Notes: generated from the sequence alone by a model not told the origin. DNA of 64,000 nt from Opitutales bacterium (GCA_028280845.1 JANQKZ010000011.1:1-64000), one strand, 5' to 3'; shown: positions 15,539 to 25,233, counted from the stretch's first letter. Numbers and translations are program-made.

Positions 15539-16709
15539 CTACCTCCATCAGTTCCGGGCTCCCCGAGTGAGCACAGTAGTAGCCCTTAGATTTCCACTTG
15601 ACGAAGTTGTTGATGATTGGAGTGGGCTGCGTTCAGTAATGATTCGTGAGATTCCCGAGGAATTTACGCGGGACGAATGGGCCTATCTTGTTTCGTTTCT
15701 TGGATCTGAGAACCTCATGGGGGTTTTTGAAACAACTTTTGGTGAATCTGTCTCTTTAGGCTCATCTCGCTCAAGCATAATGGCACAGCCATGTGGTCAA
15801 GTTGCGGTATGGTTGCCCAATAATGTGAGCCTGCTTGGACCATTGGTCCTCATTTTGCTGAGTTTGACTGGCAATCCGATGCGACTTAAGGGGGGGCAGG
15901 ATTCGGAAGATCTCACCGGTGTCTTTTTACGATATGCATTAAAGCATCTTAACCAGGGAAAGCTTCTCAATTATCTTCAGCATCAGGTTAAGCATGAGGT
16001 GTTTGGTCGTGAAGACCCACGTTCAGCGGTGTTCGCCGCGGAGTCCCAAGTAAGAATTGTGTTCGGTTCAGATGAAGCTGCCCGTGCCATCCATAACTTG
16101 CCCCATCCTCTTGGCAGTAAAGCTTACTCATTTATTGATCGTCGCTCCGAGGCTTGGATCGAAAAGTCCTGTATCTCAGATCAACTCATTCTCGACCTGC
16201 TCAAGGTTTTTGCGATCTATGGGCAAGCTGGTTGCACATCGCCGCGTCGGGTGGTTCTCCTTGGTGCCTCAGTTGACGATGCTGTCCAGTTCACTGGGGA
16301 GCTGTCCAAAATATGGATTGCTATGAAGCGGCCTGAACCCGCCATGCATATCGCCTCGAATAACATCATGGGACAGCAGTTGGCCAATGCACTTGGCTGG
16401 AAATCCAGATTGAGCGAAAAACACGGAGCGGTTTTTGCAGCCGGTAATTACTTGCTCCCCGAATGTCCAATGCCTATGGGGTTAATGGTTGTCGCGGCGA
16501 CTGCCGAGGAGGCGCGCAACAGGTTGCCTACAAACATACAGACAATCGGAAGTGCATTTGTTGATCCTGAGGCTGAATCTTGGCTACGTTTTTTTGCTGG
16601 CACCCGGGTGAAGCGTATCGTTCCCCTCTCTTCCATGCACCACTTCGGCCCAGTCTGGGACGGGGAAGAATTTTGGAGAGGCTGTTTTGATCTCATCTCC
16701 CTGACATAG
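15531..16709 (+). CDS. LuxC-type acyl-CoA/acyl-enzyme reductase
   Basis: A 392-residue NADPH-dependent reductase of the LuxC branch of the aldehyde dehydrogenase superfamily; it reduces an activated acyl group to the aldehyde. The catalytic cysteine is Cys235 in YGQAGCTSPRR. 'QPCGQVAVWLPNNVSLLGPLVLILLSLTGNP' is the nucleotide-fold region of the family, and 'IVPLSSMHHFGPVWDGEEFW' the conserved tail. The ATG at 15531 (8-base overlap with luxE-like) is preferred over one at 15459, which would overlap by 80 bases. It completes a LuxC/LuxE pair. Confidence 0.86.
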   Translation: MSSYLHQFRAPRVSTVVALRFPLDEVVDDWSGLRSVMIREIPEEFTRDEWAYLVSFLGSENLMGVFETTFGESVSLGSSRSSIMAQPCGQVAVWLPNNVSLLGPLVLILLSLTGNPMRLKGGQDSEDLTGVFLRYALKHLNQGKLLNYLQHQVKHEVFGREDPRSAVFAAESQVRIVFGSDEAARAIHNLPHPLGSKAYSFIDRRSEAWIEKSCISDQLILDLLKVFAIYGQAGCTSPRRVVLLGASVDDAVQFTGELSKIWIAMKRPEPAMHIASNNIMGQQLANALGWKSRLSEKHGAVFAAGNYLLPECPMPMGLMVVAATAEEARNRLPTNIQTIGSAFVDPEAESWLRFFAGTRVKRIVPLSSMHHFGPVWDGEEFWRGCFDLISLT

Positions 16710-16754
16710 TGATTGATGTCATCTTCTCGATGGTTTCTATAAACAAAAACAAAC

Positions 16755-17327
16755 ATGAAACATAGTTTTCATATGGAAAAATTCGGTGTGCGCCTCCGCC
16801 CGGTGGAGATTACTGATGCAGCCCGGATCGTTGAGTTAAGGAACAGTCCGCATGCACGGGGTTTTTTGGGGGACAGTGCAACAACTGTGGGGGATCAGGA
16901 GAAATGGCTGATGGCCTACTTCGAAAGGCGTGGAGATTACTGTTTCATGATTGAAACTCTCTCAGGCAATTCCCCTGTCGGCATGTTAGGTGTTTATAAC
17001 ATAGAGTCGGAGCAGGGTGAGATGGGTCGTTGGATCGTGCAGCGCGGTGCCATGGTGGCTCCGGCCAGTGCGCTATTGGCCTGGTCATTTTGCTTTGAGC
17101 GGCTAGGTCTGAAGTCAGTGGTGGGGCTGGTCGTTGAAACAAACAAGGAAGTTCTGTCCTTTCACCGGAGATTGGGCTGCGAAGAGGTGGGCATACATTC
17201 TCAAACACGGGTGATTGGAGGAGAATCGGTTCGCATGATTGAGTTCCTAATCACGCAAGATCTCTGGCCGAGCATAAAGCGTGATTTGGAGAAGTACGCT
17301 GAGATGGCACAGTTGTTTTTTCCTTAA
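16755..17327 (+). CDS. GNAT-family N-acetyltransferase
   Basis: A 190-residue GNAT protein: 'VRLRPVEITDAARIVELRNSPHARGFLG' opens the fold, 'SPVGMLGVYNI' is strand 4, 'GRWIV' precedes the acetyl-CoA loop, and 'VETNKEVLSFHRRLGCEEVG' is the C-terminal motif. It resembles sugar N-acetyltransferases of the PseH type and RimJ/RimL-like enzymes. In this place it could acetylate, or transfer an ACP-bound acyl group to, an amino sugar. The specific substrate is not visible. Confidence 0.8.
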   Translation: MKHSFHMEKFGVRLRPVEITDAARIVELRNSPHARGFLGDSATTVGDQEKWLMAYFERRGDYCFMIETLSGNSPVGMLGVYNIESEQGEMGRWIVQRGAMVAPASALLAWSFCFERLGLKSVVGLVVETNKEVLSFHRRLGCEEVGIHSQTRVIGGESVRMIEFLITQDLWPSIKRDLEKYAEMAQLFFP

Positions 17328-17406
17328 ATCAGATAAGAGGTCAGTCGATTTCAAGTGATACATCACTTTCTAATATGTCAGGCTTTTTTTCGCGTTCAAA
17401 AAACTT

Positions 17407-18186
17407 ATGAAAAAAGAAAATAAAGATTATTCAAAAGTAGGGAACGAATTTACATCTCGAAAAGAGCAAGAAATCGAGGCCGGTAATGTACTGCGTGCTA
17501 AACTACTTGAGACACTTCCCCATATGGGATCGAAATGGGACATACACTTGCCCCTGTTTTTAACCCCTGCATCGCTTGCAAGACTGCTTTGGCTGGATAC
17601 GGTTTACAAAGAAGCGATTCATATTCCTGGTTGTTTGGTAGAATTCGGTTCACAGTGGGGAGCTTCGATTAACACGTTTTGCTTGCTTAAACAAATCCAC
17701 GAACCGTGGAATGCGGGGAGGCGGTTATTATCTTTCTCCCTATTTGAAGAAGGATTTTTATCGGTTGACGAACAAGACGGTAACATCTCCGAGGCAGGTG
17801 ATTACCGAGTTTCCAAAGGGTGGGACGAAGAACTTCGGAATATACTGTATCTGCACTCGCAACGCAGTCCCTTAGGTGCTGGTTCTGGGGTTGAGGTTAT
17901 CCCTGGTGATGCTGTGGTGAACTTCAGAGAGTATTTGGAATCCAACCCCGAACTCATGCTTTCCCATGTTCATTTCGATATGGATTTATACAAGCCAACA
18001 CGTGATTTAATTGAGATCTGCCTAAAACGAATGCCAAAAGGTGGTATAATGATATTTGATGAATTAAATTGTCCGTCGTTTCCCGGAGAGACAACCGCCC
18101 TGGACGAAGTAATTGGCATAAACCAACTAAAACTTATCAAATCCAAGTTCCAGCCATATTCCGCATACGCTGTAGTAGGGAGTTGA
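17407..18186 (+). CDS. TylF/MycF-type O-methyltransferase
   Basis: A 259-residue SAM-dependent methyltransferase of the macrocin-O-methyltransferase (TylF) family, whose members methylate sugar hydroxyls. 'GCLVEFGSQWGASINTFC' is motif I, and 'HVHFDMDLYKPTRDLIEICLKRMPKGGIMIFDELNCPSFPGE' carries the Mg-binding acidic residues. It probably methylates a deoxysugar on a nucleotide or in the chain. The surrounding DNA is more AT-rich than the 0-10 kb region. Confidence 0.85.
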   Translation: MKKENKDYSKVGNEFTSRKEQEIEAGNVLRAKLLETLPHMGSKWDIHLPLFLTPASLARLLWLDTVYKEAIHIPGCLVEFGSQWGASINTFCLLKQIHEPWNAGRRLLSFSLFEEGFLSVDEQDGNISEAGDYRVSKGWDEELRNILYLHSQRSPLGAGSGVEVIPGDAVVNFREYLESNPELMLSHVHFDMDLYKPTRDLIEICLKRMPKGGIMIFDELNCPSFPGETTALDEVIGINQLKLIKSKFQPYSAYAVVGS

Positions 18187-18361
18187 ACCGCTAAGAAATA
18201 CATACAGCAGAAATGTAAACTTATAGTCTTAGAACTTTGACAAGTATTCTCAATCTCCCGAAGTACACAGAAGAATAGTCCAACCGTTAAGCAGTTGCTA
18301 CTCAATAGGGCTACCTGTTCTCTAAAAGCTCAACCGGGGTTTTGCCTACCTGACAGCCACC

Positions 18362-18787
18362 ATGCCAAACAACGTTAACGACTGTGCGCTGGTCAACTTT
18401 CCCAAAATTCAAGATCCTCGAGGGAACCTCACTTTTATCGAAGAAGGAACCCACCTCCCTTTCGACATCGAAAGGGTATACTGGATTTATGATGTCCCCG
18501 GTGGCGAGGAGCGGGGAGGTCACGCATTTAAGCAACAGCAAGAAGTAATCATTGCACTGTCGGGCAGCTTCGACGTTGTTTTGAATGATGGCAAATCTGA
18601 ACAGGTTTTCCATCTCAATCGAGCCTATTATGGCCTATACGTCACTCGAATGGTCTGGAGGGAAATGCGCAATTTTTCCACCAATTCCGTAGCCTTCGTT
18701 TTGGCAGATACCGAATACAATCCATTGGATTATATTTATCACTTTGAGGAATTTCTAGAGTTCCGGGAGAGCGAGGGGAAGCATTAG
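18362..18787 (+). CDS. FdtA/QdtA-like dTDP-4-keto-6-deoxyhexose 3,4-ketoisomerase
   Basis: A 141-residue single-domain cupin of the WxcM-like family. 'LVNFPKIQDPRGNLTFIEEGTHLPFDIERVYWIYDVPGGEERGGHAFKQQQEVIIALSGSFDVVLNDG' contains the family's GGHAF/GGHAH motif with the active-site His, and 'RAYYGLYVTRMVWREM' the second block. The enzyme moves the keto group from C4 to C3 before transamination. A divergent second copy follows at once, then the aminotransferase. Confidence 0.88.
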   Translation: MPNNVNDCALVNFPKIQDPRGNLTFIEEGTHLPFDIERVYWIYDVPGGEERGGHAFKQQQEVIIALSGSFDVVLNDGKSEQVFHLNRAYYGLYVTRMVWREMRNFSTNSVAFVLADTEYNPLDYIYHFEEFLEFRESEGKH

Positions 18788-18797
18788 GAGGAACAAT

Positions 18798-19196
18798 CTG
18801 TATAAAAAGATCGAGCTGCCGAAGGTATATGACAGGAAAGGCGCACTGTCGTACGTCTACAACAATATACAGATACCCTTTAAGGTTAGACGAATCTACT
18901 ATCTATATGATGTCCCCGGAGGAGCAGATCGGGGAGGCCATGCCCACAAAAAACTGGAACAGCTTGTAATCGCGATTATGGGAAGTTTCGATCTCGTTTT
19001 AGATGACGGGCAGGACAAAGAGCGCATTCACATGAATCGCTCCTACTACGGCGTATACATTAAGAACAAAATATGGAGAGAACTCGATAATTTCTCATCT
19101 GGTTCCATTTGCATGGTCTTGGCGTCCGATGTTTATGACGAGGATGACTACATTCGCGATTACCGGGAGTTTTTAACTTACCCCGCAGACTGTTAG
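18798..19196 (+). CDS. Second FdtA/QdtA-like sugar 3,4-ketoisomerase, CTG start
   Basis: A 132-residue paralog of the preceding cupin ([52 protein letters not shown]). The only in-frame ATG (18978) lies in the middle of the conserved domain and would delete the GGHAH motif. The homology begins at [17 protein letters not shown], encoded from a CTG at 18798, and a perfect AGGAGG lies at 18786-18791, six bases before it. The preceding in-frame stop is at 18756, and the only other candidate is ATT at 18783. I therefore assign a CTG start. Confidence 0.8.
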   Translation: MYKKIELPKVYDRKGALSYVYNNIQIPFKVRRIYYLYDVPGGADRGGHAHKKLEQLVIAIMGSFDLVLDDGQDKERIHMNRSYYGVYIKNKIWRELDNFSSGSICMVLASDVYDEDDYIRDYREFLTYPADC

Positions 19197-19225
19197 CTCT
19201 CCAAATCACTAATCCCCAAAATACT

Positions 19226-20332
19226 ATGATACCTTTTTTTGACCTAAAGATTGAAGACAGTCCATACATAGATGAGCTGAAAGCTAGAATCTCAAAAGTA
19301 GTAGATTCCGGTTGGTATGTTCTCGGGAAAGAGCTCGAAGAATTCGAAAACAGTTTTTCGGAATATTGCGGCACAAGATACACCATTGGAACCGGAAACG
19401 GACTCGATGCGTTAACACTGATATTTGAGGCCTACAAAGTTCTGGAAATCCTTCATTCCGGAGATGAAGTGTTAGTACCAAGTAACTCATTTATAGCTTC
19501 TGCCCTTGGCGTCACAAAGGCCGGATTGGTCCCAAATTTTGTGGATATTGATCCCGATACATTTCTCATCTCATTGAATAGCGCTGAGGAACGGATGACG
19601 GCAAAAACTAAAGCCATAATGCCAGTCCATCTTTATGGACGTGCGTGTAACATGGATGCAGTTTGGAAGTTTGCCAATAAGCACAACCTTCTTGTAATTG
19701 AAGATGCCGCTCAAGCTCATGGGGCTTTCTGGAACGAAAAGCGAGCAGGAAACTTAGGGAATGCAGCAGCCTTTAGTTTTTATCCTGCAAAAAACTTAGG
19801 GGCATTTGGTGATGCCGGGGCAGTAACTACAAATGATCCTGATCTGGCCCATACAATTAGAAAGCTCCGCAACTACGGCTGTGAGTCCAAATACGTAAAT
19901 GAATACAAAGGGACCAATAGTCGACTGGATGAAATGCAGGCAGCAGTTTTAAATACAAAACTAAAATATTTGGATCAGAATACATCTGGTCGAAGATTAA
20001 TAGCAGAGCTCTACCAGGATGGTATTAAAAATAGTAATCTGCAAACACCCAACATTCCAATTCAAAAAGAAAGTCATTCCTGGCACTTATACGTCATACG
20101 CACATCCAATCGCGCAGGATTACAAGAACATTTAAATAAAAATAAAATTGGATGGAGCATCCACTATCCAATTCCCATTCACAAACAAAATGCTTTTAAT
20201 GACGCCCCTGATGTTTATCTACCGACAACAGAAGAATTCTCCCAACAGATTATATCCTTACCCATTTCCTCAAAACTAGCGCACTCTCATACAAATAGGA
20301 TAATTGAAGTCTTAAATGACTGGAGTGACTAA
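19226..20332 (+). CDS. DegT/DnrJ/EryC1 sugar aminotransferase (FdtB/QdtB-like)
   Basis: A 368-residue PLP enzyme that aminates a nucleotide-linked keto sugar. The PLP lysine is Lys189 in [14 protein letters not shown]. '[17 protein letters not shown]' and '[34 protein letters not shown]' are standard. Placed right after two FdtA-like isomerases, it should convert a dTDP-3-keto-6-deoxyhexose into the 3-amino sugar (Fuc3N or Qui3N). An acetyltransferase of the usual FdtC type is not adjacent; the GNAT gene at 16755 may substitute. Confidence 0.92.
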   Translation: MIPFFDLKIEDSPYIDELKARISKVVDSGWYVLGKELEEFENSFSEYCGTRYTIGTGNGLDALTLIFEAYKVLEILHSGDEVLVPSNSFIASALGVTKAGLVPNFVDIDPDTFLISLNSAEERMTAKTKAIMPVHLYGRACNMDAVWKFANKHNLLVIEDAAQAHGAFWNEKRAGNLGNAAAFSFYPAKNLGAFGDAGAVTTNDPDLAHTIRKLRNYGCESKYVNEYKGTNSRLDEMQAAVLNTKLKYLDQNTSGRRLIAELYQDGIKNSNLQTPNIPIQKESHSWHLYVIRTSNRAGLQEHLNKNKIGWSIHYPIPIHKQNAFNDAPDVYLPTTEEFSQQIISLPISSKLAHSHTNRIIEVLNDWSD

Positions 20333-20366
20333 TACCCAGATATTATCAAACCCATAAATTAAAAGG

Positions 20367-21923
20367 GTGCTGAAACAGGAAAAAAGTAAAAATCTGGAGA
20401 AGGACAACCTTACAGGTAGTCCAATAAAATCGTATGAGAGCATCTTAAAATCTACCTCAATTATTGGAGGCTCCCAATTCCTAATTGTATTAATTGGAAT
20501 GGTGAAGGTTAAATTTACAGCGGTATTATTAGGCCCGTTGGGAATAGGACTAGCAAGTGCCCTAGGATCAATAAACCAAACAGGCACTACATTATTTGGA
20601 TTTGGTTTGGCCAATAGTGGGATACGCGAAATCTCATCTTCACTTGGGGAAAATGACAGTATTAGAGTTTCGAAATTAGCGACGACGCTTTATTTTAGCT
20701 CACTCATTACTGGCCTATTTGGAATGATAGCGGTCGTGCTATTTTCTTCTTGGCTTAGTATTTGGGTGTTTGGCACCCCTAAATACGAAAAACTAATATC
20801 AATATTATCCATCTGTATTTTTTTAGAAAACTTATCCGGGGCACAATTAGCAGTACTTCAGGGGCATAGAAAAATCGTTGCACTGGCGAGTATTCGGCTG
20901 AAAACTAGATTTTTAGCAACAGTGCTGGCTGTGGTATACTTTTACCATTGGGGTCTAGAAGGAATAGTCCCAGCAATGCTAACCACGGCCATCCTCAAGT
21001 GGATAATTTCATTATTCTTTTTAAATAAAATTGCCCTCGAACCCACAACCCTGAGATTAAAAGAATTCTTAATCAATACCAGGGGACTAGCAAAATTAGG
21101 GTTAGCGCTGGTTTGGAACACCCTTCTCATAAGCCTGGTAGCAGTTATTACCAGGAGTTTGGTAAACCACGAAGGAGGTCTTCATTCTCTAGGAATTTAT
21201 AGTGCGGCATACGGAATTTCAGCCATGCTGGTCAATTTTGTTCTTCAGGCCATGGCCACGGACTATTACCCGAGGCTATCAAGATACTCCTCGGATAACA
21301 AAAGTATGTCACAATTAGTTAATGAACAATTTGAAATCGGAATTCTACTAGCTCTTCCGATTATATTATTTGCCACTTCATTTTCTGAGCTTTTAATCAA
21401 TATTCTTTATACCCATGAATTTCAAGAGGCTCATGGCCTCCTGAGCATTTTTATCATTGGTAGTTTTTTCCGGGTCTTACAGTGGCCATTAGGGTATATA
21501 GCACTCGCCAAAAAGAAAGCCGCACTTTTTGCGATTACTGAGACAACTTTCCAAATCCTACATCTACTACTAATTTACTTAGGAATTAAAACAATGGGCA
21601 TAGTTGGCGTGGCAATAGCCTATCCTGTTGTTTATCTTATTGCTTTCCCCATTTCAATTAAAATTGGGAATATTTTGATCGGTTTTAATTTTAACTACTC
21701 CACAAGACTACTATTAGGGAAAAGTATCCTAGCGGTTTTAATTTTGCTAACATTGTCCAGAATAGGTAATGACTTATTTTCTCTATTAGCATCGCTGTGC
21801 GTAAGCACTTGTTTTTCCATCATTTGTTTGAGCGAATTGTTAAGAAGGTTACCAGAAACTCACCCCCTGAATAAGTTAACCACAAAAATCTTTCCTTTCT
21901 TAAATCCAACAACAAAAATTTAA
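20367..21923 (+). CDS. Wzx-like polysaccharide flippase
   Basis: A 518-residue polytopic membrane protein with about 12-14 hydrophobic segments, of the MOP/PST exporter superfamily. The N-terminal part 'STSIIGGSQFLIVLIGMVKVKFTAVLLGPLGIGLASALGSI' is typical of O-antigen translocases. It would flip the undecaprenyl-linked repeat unit to the periplasm. The start is a GTG; the first 20 residues are polar. The gene is markedly AT-rich (20-25 kb block), as Wzx/Wzy-region genes often are. Confidence 0.9.
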   Translation: MLKQEKSKNLEKDNLTGSPIKSYESILKSTSIIGGSQFLIVLIGMVKVKFTAVLLGPLGIGLASALGSINQTGTTLFGFGLANSGIREISSSLGENDSIRVSKLATTLYFSSLITGLFGMIAVVLFSSWLSIWVFGTPKYEKLISILSICIFLENLSGAQLAVLQGHRKIVALASIRLKTRFLATVLAVVYFYHWGLEGIVPAMLTTAILKWIISLFFLNKIALEPTTLRLKEFLINTRGLAKLGLALVWNTLLISLVAVITRSLVNHEGGLHSLGIYSAAYGISAMLVNFVLQAMATDYYPRLSRYSSDNKSMSQLVNEQFEIGILLALPIILFATSFSELLINILYTHEFQEAHGLLSIFIIGSFFRVLQWPLGYIALAKKKAALFAITETTFQILHLLLIYLGIKTMGIVGVAIAYPVVYLIAFPISIKIGNILIGFNFNYSTRLLLGKSILAVLILLTLSRIGNDLFSLLASLCVSTCFSIICLSELLRRLPETHPLNKLTTKIFPFLNPTTKI

Positions 21924-21941
21924 TTAGAAATATATAAATCT

Positions 21942-22943
21942 TTGATAAAAGATACTGCAGTTTCTCAAAATAAGTTCGAGGTTTCGTTTTGCATCTTCAC
22001 ATATAATCACGAGGAATTTATAAAAGAAACCATAAATAGCATATTAATGCAGACTCAAAGAGACTTAGAAATAATTATTTCCGATGACTGCTCTACAGAC
22101 AAGACTTATGAAATAGCAAAATCTCATTTACAAGCTACAGACAATTCAAATTCAATTTGTTTATTACAGACTCCCAGGAATCTTGGAGTTATAGACCATG
22201 TACATTGGGTAATTTCTCAAACTTCTGGGGATCTAATTATTACTGCCGCAGGAGACGATATATCTGAATGCAAACGAACGGAAACAATAATTTCAGCTTG
22301 GAATCGACATGAACAACCAGCGCTGATTACTTCGGATTTTATATATATCGACTCCCAGGGAGAAGAAATTCCGAACTTAAAAAAGTCAATTTCATTCAAA
22401 AATGAAGAAATATGGGCTGGTCAAAGAAACCTGCTTAGAAATGTTTTATTAGAACGGGGTACAATCATTGGAAGCACTGCTGCATATAATAAAAGCCTAT
22501 TTTCAGAATTCCCTGAAATTGAAAAAAGTAACTGGCAAGAAGATGATATTTTGGCATTTAGAGCCTCTCTCATAGGAAAAACTATCTATATCCCTCACAA
22601 GTTGCTCAGGTATAGAATCCACTCTGCAAATTCTTGGGTTGGAAAAAATCTAAACACTGAGGAGCAGGCTAAGAGATTAAGATCGCGGTATTTAGTAAGA
22701 ACACAGAACATTGTAGACCTCGTCTATTATGCGGAGAATAACCGTAGCGAGTTAAATAGATTAGTTTTTTTAATAGTCTTATCCCTTCTGTATATCCAAA
22801 GGATTCAGTATTTCACCAAGTGGAAAAGTAAGTCAGGCTCAAAATTTCAAAAACTTATCTTCACATTGCTTTCTCTACCCTTTGAGCTCATACCGGTGTT
22901 TAGGTCCTTTGCTCTTAGCCTCAGAAGATTCTCCAGAAAATGA
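21942..22943 (+). CDS. Family 2 glycosyltransferase
   Basis: A 333-residue GT-A transferase. 'VSFCIFTYNHEEFIKETINSILMQTQRDLEIIISDDCSTDKTYEIA' is the nucleotide-binding start, and 'GDLIITAAGDDISECKR' contains the DD in the metal-binding position. The TTG start lies 19 bases after the flippase. The donor and acceptor sugars cannot be read. Confidence 0.88.
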   Translation: MIKDTAVSQNKFEVSFCIFTYNHEEFIKETINSILMQTQRDLEIIISDDCSTDKTYEIAKSHLQATDNSNSICLLQTPRNLGVIDHVHWVISQTSGDLIITAAGDDISECKRTETIISAWNRHEQPALITSDFIYIDSQGEEIPNLKKSISFKNEEIWAGQRNLLRNVLLERGTIIGSTAAYNKSLFSEFPEIEKSNWQEDDILAFRASLIGKTIYIPHKLLRYRIHSANSWVGKNLNTEEQAKRLRSRYLVRTQNIVDLVYYAENNRSELNRLVFLIVLSLLYIQRIQYFTKWKSKSGSKFQKLIFTLLSLPFELIPVFRSFALSLRRFSRK

Positions 22944-24070
22944 AATTTAGGAATAGAATTTCTTCCCATATTTATGCACCAAAGGTGTTTTCTCAGTGCA
23001 TTCAATTTAATTATATAAATAGAGGATTAGAAACTTACCCATGTGTTTTTAATGGAGAGGATGAGATTGTAGATTTCAAGCCAGAATACCTCAGCAAAAG
23101 TATTTCAAATGTGCCTTTAGCAATAGGAAAGTGGGTTGTCCCCAAACAATATACTTACACAGTGAGAAATTGTTATGTTGCCAATCACACAATATATGAC
23201 CCTGCGAATCCTGATTTATTATACCCGGAGATATTGCCTGAAATATCCGTAAACTGGAGAAAACTAGGAGGACAGTTTAACTTCAAGAGTCGTTTTCTTC
23301 TCAAGCTAAAGAGGAAGAACGTAGAGTCCATAGATGAGGCGGTCATTCTATCCAATAGCTGGTGGACAACATTCTATCATGGTGTAGTCGATTCGTTTTT
23401 AAAAATCTATGATTTCAGACATTATTGGACAGATTTTTCAAAACTGAAGATTATAGTATTTGGTAAACCCAACAGTTTCCAATTACAATATATGGATCTG
23501 CTTGGCTTGAACCCTGAAAACATACTGTATCTAGATAATAACACACGGCTTCGGGTAGGGAGATTACATCTATCCAGTTCGAGAAGAAACCGATACGCAA
23601 TTTCACCAGATTCCATAAAACGTTTTTCAGAAAATCTTTATAAATCTATCAAACAAAGCAGGGGCACCCCCAAAAGGATACTTATCTCCAGAGCAAACTC
23701 TACCACAAGGAGGTTGGAAAATGAAAATGAGCTCTTCATCAACCTCTTGAAACCCAGAGGCTTTAAACTTATCCAGCTTGAAGATTTAAGGGTACAAGAC
23801 CAGATTTCCCTGTTTCAAGGGGCCGAGATCGTGATTGGCCTGCATGGTTCAGGGTTCACCAACCTGATTTTTTCAAAAGAAACATTGCTCATCGAACTTT
23901 TGCCTTTTGATTCCTGGATTCACACACACTTCCTGGGCATTTGCGCTAGTTGCACATTTAAATACTATGGCATTTTATGTACTAAAAGTTTAGAAACCGA
24001 TGAGGATTTTAACTTAGTAGCCCCGCTAGATGAAGTTGAAACCGTCCTTAACAACAGTTCTATTTATTAG
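22940..24070 (+). CDS. Family 61 (DUF563-like) glycosyltransferase
   Basis: A 376-residue protein. 'NSWWTTFYHGVVDSFLKIYDF' (His-containing), 'RILISRANSTTRRLENENELF' and 'GAEIVIGLHGSGFTNLIFSKETLLIELLPF' are the three blocks of the GT61/DUF563 family. The start overlaps the preceding stop by 4 bases (ATGA). It is an uncommon family among the GT4 and GT2 enzymes of this locus; the role is probably addition of a side-chain sugar. Confidence 0.85.
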   Translation: MKFRNRISSHIYAPKVFSQCIQFNYINRGLETYPCVFNGEDEIVDFKPEYLSKSISNVPLAIGKWVVPKQYTYTVRNCYVANHTIYDPANPDLLYPEILPEISVNWRKLGGQFNFKSRFLLKLKRKNVESIDEAVILSNSWWTTFYHGVVDSFLKIYDFRHYWTDFSKLKIIVFGKPNSFQLQYMDLLGLNPENILYLDNNTRLRVGRLHLSSSRRNRYAISPDSIKRFSENLYKSIKQSRGTPKRILISRANSTTRRLENENELFINLLKPRGFKLIQLEDLRVQDQISLFQGAEIVIGLHGSGFTNLIFSKETLLIELLPFDSWIHTHFLGICASCTFKYYGILCTKSLETDEDFNLVAPLDEVETVLNNSSIY

Positions 24071-24201
24071 TAATCACTCTATACGCGAATATTTTTTGCC
24101 TGGTTGACAGGCACTCCTTTCAATTTGTTTAAACCAATTCTACCTTTATTTTAAAGGATTCTCTTGATTACGCTTCACTTTATTCCATTCTATTCAATCA
24201 G

Positions 24202-25233
24202 TTGAAATCAATAAACAATCAAAAGGTTCTTTTCCTTCTAATTGGAGGCCAAAAGAAGGCGAGTAGCAGAGTAAGAGGGTATTGGATTTCGGAGGCTATG
24301 GAGAAAAAAGGATTCGTATGCCACTTGCATCTGTGCCAGAGTCGTTTCCAATTTATCATAGCATTTTTTAAGATTCTCTTTTCCGATATTATAATATTTC
24401 AAAAGTGCTTTTCAAGATACCACCATATTTTGCTTTCAGTCTCTAAGCTTTTAAATAAGGCCACCTACCTGGATATCGACGATGCCCCCTCACCCAATGA
24501 ATCGCCTATCACTATTGATAACTTTGATAAATTTGTTTCTAAATCCCATGGCGTATTGGCCGGCTCCCAGGCCCTTGTGAATTACTGTCAGCCAAAGAAT
24601 AACAATACCTTTCTCATTCCTTCTTCTATTAAGCTAAGTAATTACCCTCTGGGGGAAAAGCAAAAGCTGAGTTCCTCTAGCCGAATACATCTTGGCTGGA
24701 TTGGTAACGGGAAGCAGTACCGGGAGGATCTCATTTCGATTTTAGTTGACCCTCTAACTCGACTAGCGGCGGAATATCCGATTCACTTCTATCTTATTGG
24801 CGCCTGTTACCTGGAAGAGATTCATGATACCTTTGAAGCTATTCCCAACTTAAGCACTGAAATAAAGGATCAAATCGATTGGAGCGACCCCAGTAAAGTG
24901 CTCAGTGAAATCCATACTTTTGACATAGGTTTATACCCGCTTCTGAACAATAATTATAACCGATATAAGTGCGGATTTAAGGCGCTGGAATATATGGCGC
25001 TTGGCAAACCTGTTGTGGCAAGCCCGATAGGAGCTAACAGCTTGATTATAAATCACGAAGCCGATGGCCTCTTAGCGAGTAATCCCAATGAATGGTATAA
25101 ATGTATAGAAAAACTCATTCATTCTCCGGAATTGAGGAGCACCATGGGTAAGGCCGGACGTTCAAAAGTGGAAATGAACTATAATACTGAGGCCGCAGCA
25201 GATCTCATAATTCGAGCAATAAATATTTCGTAG
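24202..25233 (+). CDS. Family 4 glycosyltransferase
   Basis: A 343-residue GT-B protein. 'RIHLGWIGNGKQYREDL' opens the C-terminal Rossmann domain, and 'GFKALEYMALGKPVVASPIGANSLII' is the donor-binding E-x7-E-like region. The N-terminal half carries a 'YLDIDDAPSPNES' segment often seen in this subgroup. The start is a TTG; 131 bases separate it from the previous gene, and I see nothing definite in that gap. Confidence 0.85.
   Translation: MKSINNQKVLFLLIGGQKKASSRVRGYWISEAMEKKGFVCHLHLCQSRFQFIIAFFKILFSDIIIFQKCFSRYHHILLSVSKLLNKATYLDIDDAPSPNESPITIDNFDKFVSKSHGVLAGSQALVNYCQPKNNNTFLIPSSIKLSNYPLGEKQKLSSSSRIHLGWIGNGKQYREDLISILVDPLTRLAAEYPIHFYLIGACYLEEIHDTFEAIPNLSTEIKDQIDWSDPSKVLSEIHTFDIGLYPLLNNNYNRYKCGFKALEYMALGKPVVASPIGANSLIINHEADGLLASNPNEWYKCIEKLIHSPELRSTMGKAGRSKVEMNYNTEAAADLIIRAINIS

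Noticed and set aside
14489-16709. Bioluminescence (lux) operon
   Set aside because: Only LuxE- and LuxC-type proteins are present; no luciferase subunits (LuxA/LuxB) or LuxD, and the neighbours are glycan genes.
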